Shown here: in pieces, positions 50,350-59,701 of the stretch
Position numbering within the stretch: the stretch's first letter is position 1
Layout of the letters: every line of letters begins with the position of its first letter
From: JAOUEA01 sp038249195
GTDB lineage: Bacteria > Actinomycetota > UBA4738 > HRBIN12
Assembly (NCBI GenBank): GCA_038249195.1
Contig: JBBRWM010000002.1
Location: 1 to 64,000, forward strand
Direction of reading: 5' to 3'
DNA length: 64,000 nucleotides
The notes under the pieces: model-generated
The model's input: the letters and a program-made list of their open reading frames with translations, nothing else
The model's database searches: none
Told to the model about the DNA's origin: nothing
Made by a program: the position numbers and the translations under genes

Positions 50350-52736
50350 GCGGGTGGACGCTCCCGTCCGCGGCCGCGGCGTTCTGGGCCGGGTTGCTGC
50401 TGTGGGAGGTCCGTCCCGGCGGGTTCGGGGCATGGTTCTGGGGTCTGCTGGGCGTGGCGGGGCTGGTCGGCGCCTGGCTCGCTGCAGCCCCGGCCCGGGA
50501 TGCGGACTCACCGTTGACGCGCGTCAGACTCGTTCCTCGTGAGGCTCCGGCGGTCAAGGCCGTGGCGGCCGACGGCCGGACCCGCCGTGGCGGCGGAGCG
50601 GGCGCCGCCGCCCTCGCCGCGGTCGCGATCGTCGCGCTGGGCGGGGCCTGGGCCGGCTTCGGGCAGGCGCGGGTCGACGGCTCGCTGATGGCCCGGCTGG
50701 GGCCTCAGCGTGTCGAGGCCGTGGGCTCGCTCCGCGAGGATCCGTCGCCGGGCATGTTCGGCTGGCACGCGATCGTGGATCTCAGCCGGGTGGCGTGGGG
50801 CGAGGGCGCCGCCGAGGTGCGGGAGTCGGTCTGGGTCCAGGGCGATGGGCCGCCGCCGGCGACGGTCCGCGGCGACCGGGTGTCGGTCGAGGGGTTCGTC
50901 CGCTATCCCGACGACCCCGGCTTCGCCGACGTCCTGCGGCACAAGGGCATGGCGGCGGAACTGCAGGCGAGCTCCTTCGAGCGCCTGGGGAGCGCGACGA
51001 ACCCTTTCCTGCATGCCACCCAGGTCGTGCGGGCGTTCGTGGGTCGATCCATCGATCACCTCTTCCCGCCGAGGGAGGCCGGGCTGCTCCTCGGTCTGAT
51101 GCTCGGGGACGATTCGCAGCTCGACCCAGGCCTCTCGCGTGACTTCCAGGCCACCGGGCTGGGCCACCTGCTGGTCGTCAGCGGCGAGAACGTCGCGACG
51201 GTGCTGGCACCCATCTTGGCGCTCGCCACCTGGTTACGGTTCCGGCGGTGGACCCGGTTCCTCGTGGCCGCGGGGACCGTGGCGTTCTTCGTCGTGCTCA
51301 CGGGGGCGGAGGCATCCGTGATGCGCGCCGGGGTGATGGCGGCCCTCACCCTGATCGGCGTCGTGATGGGCCGCCCCCGCTCCACCGCCTCGATCCTGGC
51401 GGGAGCCGTGCTGGTCCTGTTGGCGCTCGATCCGTGGCTGGTGTGGTCCATCGGCTTCCAGCTCTCCGTGGCGGCTACCGCGGGGATGGTCGTGCTCGCC
51501 ACACCCATCGCCGAGCGTTTGGGGCGGTTCCTCCCCCGACCGGCGGCGCTCGCGGCGGGGACGACCATGGCGGCGCAGCTCGGCGTGACGCCGCTCCTGC
51601 TCTTCCACTTCCACGAGGTGCCCGGCGTGACGATCGCGGCGAACCTCGCCGCCTTCCCGGCGGTCTCGCCGGCGCTCCTGCTCGGCATCGCGGCCGCGAC
51701 CGCGGGGCTCGCGTGGGGCGCCGCCGGCCACCTCCTCGCCTGGGTCGCGCTCCTGCCCATGCGCTACCTCGAGGGCATCGCAAACGCGCTCGCGAAGGCG
51801 CCGGTGGGCCACGTGACGACCCGGGGGGGCCCGCTCGTGCTCCTGGCGGGCGCCGGCATCTTCGTGGGTCTGGCGGCGTGGATGCGGGCGGGATGGCGGC
51901 CGCCGCGGTGGACGGTGGTGCTGGCGGTCGGGGTGATGCCGCTGGTGATCTGGTCCACGGCGCTCGGGACGGGGGCGCCGCCACGGCTCACCATCCGATT
52001 CTTCGACGTGGGCCAAGGCGATTCGGCGTTGATCACGAGCCCTTCCGGCGCCGCCGTCCTCATCGACGGAGGCCCCGACGAGGACCAGGTCGCGACGGAT
52101 CTCGCCTCCCTCGGTGTGAAGCGTCTCGACCTCGTGGTGGCGAGCCACCCGCACGCGGACCATATCGTCGGACTGCCCAGCGTCCTCGCGCGGATCCCCG
52201 TTGGCCTCCTCCTTGAGCCGGGCTGCCCCGACACCTCCGCCATCCACACCGACCTGGAGCTGGCCATCGCGGACGAGGGCGTGGCGACCGAGCACCCGCG
52301 CGCGGGCGATAGCTACACCGTCGGGGACCTCCATCTCGAAGTGCTCTCGCCGGCGAGCTGCTGGAGCGGGACGGACTCCGATACCAACAACGACGCCCTC
52401 GTCCTGATGCTCACCTACGGCGAGGACTCCGCCCTGTTCGCCACCGAGCCGGAGGAACCCGCCCAACAGGCGCTCCTGGACGCCGTCGTGTCGCTGCACG
52501 CGGACGTCCTCAAGGTGCCGCATCACGGCGCGGCCACCTCCCTGCCGGAGTTCTTCCAGGCGGTGGGCGCCCAGGTGGCCGTGGTGAGCGTGGGGGAGAA
52601 CAACTACGGCCACCCGGTGCCCTCCACCTTGGAGGCGATCGCGGCCACGGGCGCCGATGTCTGGCGTACGGACGAACACGGCACGATCACGGTGACGTTC
52701 GAGGCGGGCGAGCCCATGGTCTCCGCGCAGCGCTGA
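50346..52736 (+). CDS. comEC: DNA uptake channel ComEC/Rec2
   Basis: This 796-residue protein has an N-terminal membrane part and a DUF4131-like segment. The competence domain follows (FPPREAGLLLGLMLGDDSQL, GLGHLLVVSGENVATVLAPI, with the SG-N motif), with several helices to about residue 530. A C-terminal metallo-beta-lactamase-like domain has FFDVGQGDSALI, VLIDGGPDEDQ, SHPHADHIVGL and LKVPHHGAATS. It forms the inner-membrane channel for transforming DNA, and the lactamase domain may degrade the non-transported strand. The GTG start overlaps comEA. Confidence 0.95.
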   Translation: MSGWTLPSAAAAFWAGLLLWEVRPGGFGAWFWGLLGVAGLVGAWLAAAPARDADSPLTRVRLVPREAPAVKAVAADGRTRRGGGAGAAALAAVAIVALGGAWAGFGQARVDGSLMARLGPQRVEAVGSLREDPSPGMFGWHAIVDLSRVAWGEGAAEVRESVWVQGDGPPPATVRGDRVSVEGFVRYPDDPGFADVLRHKGMAAELQASSFERLGSATNPFLHATQVVRAFVGRSIDHLFPPREAGLLLGLMLGDDSQLDPGLSRDFQATGLGHLLVVSGENVATVLAPILALATWLRFRRWTRFLVAAGTVAFFVVLTGAEASVMRAGVMAALTLIGVVMGRPRSTASILAGAVLVLLALDPWLVWSIGFQLSVAATAGMVVLATPIAERLGRFLPRPAALAAGTTMAAQLGVTPLLLFHFHEVPGVTIAANLAAFPAVSPALLLGIAAATAGLAWGAAGHLLAWVALLPMRYLEGIANALAKAPVGHVTTRGGPLVLLAGAGIFVGLAAWMRAGWRPPRWTVVLAVGVMPLVIWSTALGTGAPPRLTIRFFDVGQGDSALITSPSGAAVLIDGGPDEDQVATDLASLGVKRLDLVVASHPHADHIVGLPSVLARIPVGLLLEPGCPDTSAIHTDLELAIADEGVATEHPRAGDSYTVGDLHLEVLSPASCWSGTDSDTNNDALVLMLTYGEDSALFATEPEEPAQQALLDAVVSLHADVLKVPHHGAATSLPEFFQAVGAQVAVVSVGENNYGHPVPSTLEAIAATGADVWRTDEHGTITVTFEAGEPMVSAQR

Positions 52737-52771
52737 GGCCGCGTCGGCCGATCTCGGTAGGATCGGCAACG

Positions 52772-53704
52772 ATGACCGAGGCGGGCGTGACCTTGCTGTG
52801 GGGAGAGGATGCGTTCTTGCTGCGCGAGGCCGCCCTTGCGCAGCTGGGCGAGCTTCGTCCCACCGAGGTCGACGCCTCGGAATGGGTCGGGGGAGAGCTG
52901 CAGGACCTCGCCACGCCGTCCCTGTTCGGCGAGCCGCGGGCCCTGCTCATCACGGATGCACGGTCGCTGTCCAAGGACGCGATCGCCGAACTCGCGCCCT
53001 ATCTCGAGTCCCCCGATCCCGAGGCACCCCTGGTGATCTGCTGCCAGGTCGCCGAGCGGGGCAAGGTTCCCGCGGCGCTGGACAAGCTCGTCAGACCCGT
53101 CGGCCGGCTCCGCCAGATCGCGGTGTCGCGCGCCGAACTCGAGCCGTGGCTCGTTGCGCGAGCGCAGGGCCTCGGCGTGGCGCTCGGCGCCCCGGGGGCC
53201 CGCGCCCTGGTCGAGACCTTGGGAGCGGAGCCCGGCCGGCTCGCGTCGGCGTTGGAGCAGATGGGGGACGCCTTCGCGGGGGAGAAGATCACGCCACAGC
53301 TCGTGGCCCAGCAGTTCCGAGGCCTCGGAGACCAGAAGGTATGGGATCTCTGCGACCGGGCGTTCGGGCGGGATCTCCCCGGCGCCATCCGATCCCTGCG
53401 GTCCATCGAGGCGGGCGGCGACGATCCGCTGAAGACCCTGGGAGGGATCTCGAGCCGGTTGCGCGACCTCATCAAGGTGCGCGCCCTGCCGGAGAAGATG
53501 CCGCCGGCGAAGGTGGCGAAGGAGGCCGGCCTGCGCTTCGATTGGCAGGCGCGGCGCTACCAGCAGCAGGCGCGCAACTTCACCCTCGGCCGGCTCGTGG
53601 AGCTCCACGCGCGCGTGGGCGACACGGACCGCGCGCTGAAGAGCGGCGCGACGGGCGAGGTCGCGATGCCCCTGCTGATCACGGCCATCGCCGCGGGGAC
53701 GTAG
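52772..53704 (+). CDS. holA: DNA polymerase III subunit delta
   Basis: This 310-residue clamp-loader subunit opens VTLLWGEDAFLLREAALAQL. It has LATPSLFGEPRALLITDARS (the typical PFFxxxRLV-like block), KLVRPVGRLRQIAVSRAELE and the C-terminal collar DQKVWDLCDRAFGRDLPGAI. It opens the beta clamp and connects it to the ATPase pentamer. The place downstream of comEC and next to rpsT is the common bacterial arrangement. Confidence 0.92.
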   Translation: MTEAGVTLLWGEDAFLLREAALAQLGELRPTEVDASEWVGGELQDLATPSLFGEPRALLITDARSLSKDAIAELAPYLESPDPEAPLVICCQVAERGKVPAALDKLVRPVGRLRQIAVSRAELEPWLVARAQGLGVALGAPGARALVETLGAEPGRLASALEQMGDAFAGEKITPQLVAQQFRGLGDQKVWDLCDRAFGRDLPGAIRSLRSIEAGGDDPLKTLGGISSRLRDLIKVRALPEKMPPAKVAKEAGLRFDWQARRYQQQARNFTLGRLVELHARVGDTDRALKSGATGEVAMPLLITAIAAGT

Positions 53705-53718
53705 GGACCGCTCCCGAC

Positions 53719-54249
53719 CTACCCTGCCCCGCAGCGTGCCATCGAGACGCGGAACACCGTCTCCCACTGCGGGATGCCGTCGATGGCGCCCGTCGCCACG
53801 TTCACGAGTCGCCATGTCCCTGCGTCGCCGGGCCGCTCGCCCAGCCAGCGGAGGTAGGTGCCGTTCGTTTTCGGATCGCCGGAGACCGGGGCCACGAGCG
53901 GCGGCGCCGCGTACCGGAAGCCGCGGCGCTGGAAGGACGCGACGACGCGGGCGATATCCGCGCGCGTGCCGAAGCTGCGCACGCGCGTGGGGCAGCATCG
54001 GTCGGGTCCGCAATGGGATCCGTCGCCGTTCACCGTGCGCCCGGCGAGGCGGGTGCTCACGAGCGGCCGGGCCGCGGTCACCAGGGGCCGCGGGTGCACG
54101 ATCGGGGTCCCGACCTCCGGGCGCGCGTCCGTCACCCGCTCGGTGCGAGACCCGGAGGAGGCGTGATTCACCAACACGAACACGCCCAATGCGAGCGCCG
54201 CAAGGAAGGAGAAGATCCAGCCGCCCCCCTGAGCGCGACCCTGTCTCAT
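53719..54249 (-). CDS. Membrane-anchored hypothetical protein
   Basis: This 176-residue protein has a basic start and one helix (WIFSFLAALALGVFVLVNHA), then a proline-rich linker and a soluble domain. The domain contains NGDGSHCGPDRCCPTRVRSF (four close cysteines), ADIARVVASFQRRGFRYAAP and a final cysteine. The layout suggests an exported disulfide-containing domain. No family recognised. It lies between holA and rpsT on the strand of rpsT, possibly co-transcribed with it. Confidence 0.6.
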   Translation of the reverse strand: MRQGRAQGGGWIFSFLAALALGVFVLVNHASSGSRTERVTDARPEVGTPIVHPRPLVTAARPLVSTRLAGRTVNGDGSHCGPDRCCPTRVRSFGTRADIARVVASFQRRGFRYAAPPLVAPVSGDPKTNGTYLRWLGERPGDAGTWRLVNVATGAIDGIPQWETVFRVSMARCGAG

Positions 54250-54278
54250 CCACTCAGCCTAAGCCAGCTCCCGTCGAT

Positions 54279-54321
54279 GAGGGGCCACGAGCGAGGGGCC
54301 ACGACCGAGGGGCGCGCGAGC
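54279..54321. repeat. Short tandem repeat, 14-base unit
   Basis: GAGGGGCCACGAGC, then GAGGGGCCACGACC, then GAGGGGCGCGCGAGC: two good copies and one diverged copy just downstream of rpsT. It probably arose by slippage. No hairpin of note. Confidence 0.5.
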
Positions 54322-54336
54322 GAGGCGCCGCGGGCG

Positions 54337-54606
54337 CTACGAGGCGGAGACGGCGTTCGCGGACTTGGCGAGCCGGCTCTTGCGGCGCGCCGCGGTGTTC
54401 TTGTGCACGATGCCTTTGCTGGCCGCCTTGTCCAGGGCGCGGGCCGCAGAGCGGGCCTGCTCCTGAGCGGCGTCGGCGTCGCCGGAGGCGACGGTCGCGT
54501 GCACCCGCTTTGTCGTCGTCTTGAGCGACGTGCGCGCGTCTTTGTTGCGCTGGCGCCGCCGCTCGTTCTGCTTGTTCCGTTTGATCTGAGACTTGATGTT
54601 GGCCAT
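54337..54606 (-). CDS. rpsT: 30S ribosomal protein S20
   Basis: This 89-residue, strongly basic protein has MANIKSQIKRNKQNERRRQR at the N-terminus and KGIVHKNTAARRKSRLAK near the C-terminus, the standard S20 landmarks. It binds 16S rRNA and aids subunit assembly. It is divergent from lepA, with under 100 bases between the starts. Confidence 0.97.
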   Translation of the reverse strand: MANIKSQIKRNKQNERRRQRNKDARTSLKTTTKRVHATVASGDADAAQEQARSAARALDKAASKGIVHKNTAARRKSRLAKSANAVSAS

Positions 54607-54697
54607 GGACGAGCGAGTCTACCAGCGGGCCTCGGCCGATCCCGGCCCCTTGTGCGCGTCGCAGCCCGGCCCACGGCGCCCCGTACCATGGGGGACC

Positions 54698-56512
54698 GTG
54701 AGCACCGACACCTCCCATATCCGCAACTTCTGCATCGTGGCCCACATCGACCACGGCAAGTCCACGCTTGCCGACCGCCTCCTGGAGGTGACCCACACCG
54801 TCGAGGGTCGCGCGATGCGGGCGCAGTACCTGGACAAGATGGACCTGGAACGCGAACGCGGCATCACCATCAAGGCCCAGTCCGTGCGTCTGCTGCACGA
54901 CGGCTACGAGCTGAACCTCATCGACACCCCCGGCCACGTGGATTTCACCTACGAGGTCTCGCGCTCCCTTGAGGCCTGTGAGGGTGCGGTCCTGCTCGTG
55001 GACGCTGCCCAGGGTCTCGAGGCGCAGACCCTCGCGAACTACCATCTCGCGCGCGACGCGGGCCTCGTGATCGTGCCGGCCCTGAACAAGATCGACCTGC
55101 CCGCCGCCGAGCCCGGGCAGCGAGCGCGGGAGCTCGCGACGCTCCTGGGGTGCGACGAGTCAGAGATCCTGCGCGTTTCCGCCAAGTCGGGGGAGGGCGT
55201 GCCGGAGCTCCTGCAGGCCGTCATCGACCGCGTTCCGCCGCCGGTGGGTGATGCCGCCAAGCCGCTGCAGGCCCTGATCTTCGACTCGATGTTCGATGCC
55301 TACCGCGGCGTCATCACCTACATCCGCGTGCAGGAGGGCGAGCTGCCGAGCGGCGCGCGCATCAAGATGTTCGCGACGCGAGTGGAGTCCGAGGCCGAGG
55401 AGACGGGCGTCAACGCGCCGGAGCCCACGCCGGTGCCCTCGCTCGGTCCGGGCGAGGTGGGCTACCTCGTCACCGGGCTCAAGGACGTCCACCAGGCGAA
55501 GGTGGGCGACACGATCACCCTCGCGGGCAAGGACGCGGCGACCGAGCCGCTGCCCGGCTATCGCGAGCCCAAGCCCATGGTGTGGTCCGGGTTGTTCCCT
55601 GCGGACGGGAGCGACTACGCGGCCCTGCGCGAGGCGTTGGACAAGCTGAAGCTCTCCGACGCCGCGCTGCATTACGAGCCGGAGACCTCGCAGGCGCTCG
55701 GGTTCGGGTTCCGTTGTGGGTTCCTCGGGCTCCTGCACATGGACATCGTGAAGGAGCGCCTCGAGCGGGAGTTCGACCTGGAGCTGATCGCGACGGCGCC
55801 CAACGTCGAGTTCCGCCTGATCCGGGGCGACGAGGTCATCGTCGTGCACAACCCCGCGGAGATGCCGCCCTCAGGCACGTTCGACCTCGTTGAGGAGCCC
55901 GTCGTCTTCGCCACGATCATCACGCCCGCCGATCACCTGGGCGCGGTCTTGGGGCTGTGCCAAGACCGCCGAGGGGAGATGGTGGATATGAGCTACATCA
56001 CGCCCCAGCGCCTGGAGGTCCACTACGTGCTGCCACTCGCGGAGATCGTGTTCGACTTCTTCGACCAGCTGAAGTCGGGCACGCGTGGATACGCGAGTCT
56101 TGACTATGAGCCGTGGGGCTACCAGGCGGCGAACCTCGTGCGCGTGGACGTACTCCTGCACGGCGAGCCCGTCGACGCGTTCAGCACGATCGTGCACCGC
56201 GACAAGGCCTACGTATACGGCAAGGAGATGACGGAGCGGCTGAAGGCGCTGATCCCCCGGCAGCTGTTCGACGTCGCCGTGCAGGCCGCGATCGGGGCGA
56301 AGATCATCGCGCGCGAGACCGTGAAGGCCAAGCGCAAGGACGTCACGGCCAAGTGCTACGGCGGCGACATCTCCCGCAAGCGCAAGCTCCTGGAGACCCA
56401 GAAGAAAGGGAAGGCGCGCATGCGCCGCGTGGGCAGAGTCGACGTCCCTCAAGAGGCGTTCATCGCGGCGCTCCGCGTGGACGACGGAGCCGCCAGGGAG
56501 AAGAAGCGTTGA
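54698..56512 (+). CDS. lepA: Elongation factor 4 (LepA)
   Basis: This 604-residue translational GTPase has G1 AHIDHGKSTLADRL, G2/switch RERGITIKAQSV, G3 DTPGHVDFTYEV and G4 NKIDLP. The LepA-specific C-terminal domain is present (YASLDYEPWGYQAANLVRVD, AKCYGGDISRKRKLLETQKK). It acts on paused ribosomes by back-translocation. GTG 54698, after GGGG, gives VSTDTSHIRNFC, the usual start; the longer frame upstream is not used. The stop overlaps the hemW start. Confidence 0.96.
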   Translation: MSTDTSHIRNFCIVAHIDHGKSTLADRLLEVTHTVEGRAMRAQYLDKMDLERERGITIKAQSVRLLHDGYELNLIDTPGHVDFTYEVSRSLEACEGAVLLVDAAQGLEAQTLANYHLARDAGLVIVPALNKIDLPAAEPGQRARELATLLGCDESEILRVSAKSGEGVPELLQAVIDRVPPPVGDAAKPLQALIFDSMFDAYRGVITYIRVQEGELPSGARIKMFATRVESEAEETGVNAPEPTPVPSLGPGEVGYLVTGLKDVHQAKVGDTITLAGKDAATEPLPGYREPKPMVWSGLFPADGSDYAALREALDKLKLSDAALHYEPETSQALGFGFRCGFLGLLHMDIVKERLEREFDLELIATAPNVEFRLIRGDEVIVVHNPAEMPPSGTFDLVEEPVVFATIITPADHLGAVLGLCQDRRGEMVDMSYITPQRLEVHYVLPLAEIVFDFFDQLKSGTRGYASLDYEPWGYQAANLVRVDVLLHGEPVDAFSTIVHRDKAYVYGKEMTERLKALIPRQLFDVAVQAAIGAKIIARETVKAKRKDVTAKCYGGDISRKRKLLETQKKGKARMRRVGRVDVPQEAFIAALRVDDGAAREKKR

Positions 56513-57660
56513 GGCCCGAGGCCGAGCCCGTGCCCGACGCGCCCGTCGGCATCTACATCCACGTCCCGTTCTGCCTCACGCGTTGCGGGTACTGCGACTT
56601 CAACGCCTACGCGGGCCTCGAGCACCTCGCGCCCCGCTACCTCCGGGCGCTCGTGGCCGAGGCCTCGCTCGCCGCGCCGGCCTGGGACGGCGTCGAGGTC
56701 GCGAGCGTGTTCCTGGGTGGCGGCACGCCCACGATGCAAACACCCGCCGATCTGGCGGCGCTCCTCGCGCACCTGCGCGAACGCTTCGACGTGGCGGCCG
56801 ACGCCGAGATCACCACGGAGGCGAACCCGGACACGGTGGACGAGGCCTCGCTCGACGCGTTGCTCGCGGCCGGATTCACGCGACTGTCGATGGGCGCGCA
56901 GTCCTTCGACCCTGCGGTGCTGGCCGCGCTCGAGCGGATCCATCAGCCGGCGTCCGTTCGCTCGGCGTTCGACGCGGCCCGGCGGGCGGGCTACGACAAC
57001 GTGAACCTCGATCTGATCTACGGCGCGCACGGCGAGACGCTCGAGTCATGGGGATCCACGGTCGAGGAGACCGTCGCGCTCGCCCCGGAACACATCAGCG
57101 CCTACGCCCTCACCGTGGAGCCCGCCACCCCCCTCGGCCGGTCGGTGGCCTCGGGGGTGATCCCGGCGCCCGACCCCGACCTGCAGGCCGACATGTTCGC
57201 CGTGGCGTGCGACGTGCTCGCGGGCGCCGGCTACGGCCACTACGAGGTCTCGAACTGGGCCAAGCCGGGGTTCGAGTGCCAGCACAACCTCGGCTACTGG
57301 GAGCGACGCCCCTACCTAGGCCTCGGCGCGGGTGCCCACTCCTACCGCGAGGATCATCGCTGGTGGAACACCCGCCCCCCCGAGGAGTACATGGACCGGG
57401 TGGAGCGCGGCGAGCTGCCCGTGGGCGGCGAGGAGCACCTCGACCCATCCGACGCCTATCTGGAAGAGGTCTTCCTGCGGCTCAGGATCCTCGAGGGCAT
57501 CCCCACGAGCTGGATCGACGACGATGTCGCGGCCCCGTTCGTCGACAGCGGTTTGCTCGAGGACGCGTCCGGGCGACTCATCCCCACCGAACGCGGGATG
57601 CTCCTTTTGAACGAGCTCGTCCTCGCGCTCACCGCGACGAGCGAGTCCACAACGGACTAG
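56509..57660 (+). CDS. hemW: Radical SAM protein HemW (CPO3-like haem chaperone)
   Basis: This 383-residue protein has the radical SAM cluster motif in IYIHVPFCLTRCGYCDFNAY (C22, C26, C29). The motif is preceded by the HVPFC sequence diagnostic for HemW and HemN-like proteins. FLGGGTPTMQ, LSMGAQSF and NLDLIYGAHGETLESW follow, and HNLGYWERRPYLGLGAGAHS lies near the end. HemW is thought to bind and transfer haem; it is not a true coproporphyrinogen oxidase. TTG 56509, overlapping the lepA stop and preceded by AGGGAG, is the likely start; GTG 56530 is possible. Confidence 0.9.
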   Translation: MRPEAEPVPDAPVGIYIHVPFCLTRCGYCDFNAYAGLEHLAPRYLRALVAEASLAAPAWDGVEVASVFLGGGTPTMQTPADLAALLAHLRERFDVAADAEITTEANPDTVDEASLDALLAAGFTRLSMGAQSFDPAVLAALERIHQPASVRSAFDAARRAGYDNVNLDLIYGAHGETLESWGSTVEETVALAPEHISAYALTVEPATPLGRSVASGVIPAPDPDLQADMFAVACDVLAGAGYGHYEVSNWAKPGFECQHNLGYWERRPYLGLGAGAHSYREDHRWWNTRPPEEYMDRVERGELPVGGEEHLDPSDAYLEEVFLRLRILEGIPTSWIDDDVAAPFVDSGLLEDASGRLIPTERGMLLLNELVLALTATSESTTD

Positions 57661-59095
57661 ATCGAAGCGCCCGTGCTTGGGTCGATCAAGACGGGCGTCC
57701 CGCAGACTTGGTTCGGCTGGTGTACGGGGCCAGGCTGCTCGGACGTCGTCTGGTCCGCGAGTAGGAGGTGGCGGTCGCCGTTGCCTACGCTCGTGTGCGC
57801 GTCGATCGTCCATCGGTCCACCAACCAACGCCCGTTCCCTTGCCGCGTTCCGCTCAGCCAGACCAATCTCCCGCTCTCGCACGTGAGTGCGTTCGTTTGG
57901 TTCAGCGGGGTGGGTGTGGGAACCGTCGAGGGAGGTGTCGTGCTCGGCGTCACGATCGGCTTCGGGCGTCGAATGATGTCGGACACCGAACGGGTTCCCC
58001 AAGCCGGTCCATCTGCCCCGTCGATGACCGTCTGACGCCCGGTGCCATCGGGCTCGATCTGTTGGATAAGCGAGGCGACTTTGTTGGAATCAACGAACAG
58101 GAGCGATCCAGAATCTGGTGCCCAACCGGGATCCTGGAGACAACATCCCTCCTTCTCGACCAGCGAATGGGAAGACGCCCCCTCCAACTCGTCGATGCCG
58201 ATGCTGGTTCGAAGCTGATCTCGAGGGTCGAACCAGCTGCCCTGGAACGCGATCATTGCTCCGTTCGGAGACCAAGCGGGATCGAGTTCGTCGACGGCTT
58301 TGGTGACGGCCACAGGTGTACCGATGTCACCAGGGGGCGCGTCGATGGCAATGACGTAGAGGTCCCAGATGCCCGCGCCCGCTTCGCCGGTCCGGCTACC
58401 GGCGTACACGATCGACCGTCCGTCGGGTGACGACGACGCCCCCCGGACGGGGATCTGATCGGTGCCCCCGACGAGGCGCGGATCCGATCCGTCCACGGCG
58501 ACCGTCCAGATTCCGTAAGGGCCGAAGGCCCCGTATCGAGAGCGATACGCGAGCCATCGGGAGAGAACGACAGCGATCGCGGATACGCAGCTCCATCGGT
58601 CGCCTGGTTGAGGGGATGCGTCAACTGCAGCTCGCTCCCCGAAAGGGTCGTGGTCCACAACGACCACTTGCCGAACCGACCCGTCTGATCCAGTCGGATG
58701 AACGCCACGGTACGCCCGTCTGCCGACAGGGTTGCGTTGACGTCGACGCCGGGGCCGTGGGTCAAGCGCGAAGCATTCCCGCCAGCGGCGTCGCTGATCC
58801 AAAGGTGACCGTCGCCTGCGCCGCCCGAGCCGTAGGTGCTCGAGTAGACGATGGCACCCTCGTTGCCTGGTGGCTCAGCAGGACGGTCAGACCGTCTCTG
58901 GAACGCGCGACTCAGAGCTAGGAAGCCACCGACCGAGACCAGGATCACCAGGACCGCCAAGCCAGCGACTCCCGCGCGCCGCGCGACCCTGCGTCGGCCT
59001 CGACGCCGCGCAAGTTGCTCGAACAGATCATCGCCAGCGTTGCCGTTGACGATACGATTGAAGCGGGAGCGGAGCCGGTCGTCAAGGCTCGGCAC
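57657..59095 (-). CDS. Membrane anti-sigma-like protein with TolB/beta-propeller domain, frameshifted
   Basis: From ATG 59095 the chain has a basic cytoplasmic start (DDRLRSRFNRIVNGNAGDDL), one helix (VAGLAVLVILVSVGGFLALS) and a beta-propeller of TolB-like blades (HLWISDAAGGNASRLTHGPG, RSLSFSPDGSRIA). Near 58550 the frame slips. Blades continue in another frame (YGIWTVAVDGSDPRLVGGTD, SSPDGRSIVYAG, PAWSPNGAMIAFQG) to a stop at 57657 that overlaps the hemW stop. The break lies at GTATCGC. Restoring a second tandem copy of these seven bases gives DGSRIAYRSRYGAFG in one frame, so a repeat contraction is likely. The start overlaps the sigma gene, so it is probably its sensor or anti-sigma partner. 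Confidence 0.7.
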
Positions 59096-59600
59096 GATCG
59101 TTCACGTCCTCTCGTTCGTCATCGATCCTCAAGGCCTCGCCCAACGCGGTGCGGGCCTTGGCGAGGGTGCTCTTGACCGCGCCTTCGCTGATCCCCAACG
59201 CTGCCGCCGTCTCTCGCGTGTCCAGATCGAGCAGGTAGCGGAGGACCGCAACCTCGCGTTGCCGCCGCGGGAGCGATGCCACGGCCCGCTCGACGTCCTC
59301 CGCCATCCAAACCGTGAGGTCGGCCGAGGTCTTCACCCGTCTGTGGGCCTTCCGCTCGGCGGCCAAGCGGCGGATGCCGCTCCGGCTGAGGTTCAGCGCG
59401 ACCGTCGTCGTCCACGCCGCGAGCGACTCGATCCGTTCGCCGTGCTCGGACCGGGACCATGCCCGCAGGAGCGCCTCCTGCACCGCGTCTTCGGCGGTAG
59501 GCCGGCTTCCGGAGACCAGCGCCACGGCCGCCACCACGCGGGGGTAGTCCTCGCGCAGGAACACCTTGATCGTGACCTCGTCCACCGCTGCTCCGGTCAT
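59082..59600 (-). CDS. ECF-type RNA polymerase sigma factor
   Basis: This 172-residue protein has region 2 VFLREDYPRVVAAVALVSGS, AEDAVQEALLRAWSRSE and LAAWTTTVALNLSR, and region 4 ASLPRRQREVAVLRYLLDLD and TAAALGISEGAVKSTLAKAR. ATG 59600 or GTG 59585 (VDEVTIKVF) may be the start. It overlaps the downstream membrane propeller protein by 14 bases, an arrangement typical of sigma/anti-sigma pairs. Divergent from the membrane protein gene at 59702. Confidence 0.9.
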   Translation of the reverse strand: MTGAAVDEVTIKVFLREDYPRVVAAVALVSGSRPTAEDAVQEALLRAWSRSEHGERIESLAAWTTTVALNLSRSGIRRLAAERKAHRRVKTSADLTVWMAEDVERAVASLPRRQREVAVLRYLLDLDTRETAAALGISEGAVKSTLAKARTALGEALRIDDEREDVNDRAEP

Positions 59601-59701
59601 CGCGTACCACTGGACGCACGAGACGCCGGTTCGGTTGCCTGCGAACGGACCATCCACTGCAGCGTAGGGCCCGCGCGCCGGCGCTGTGGTTCCATACGCG
59701 G

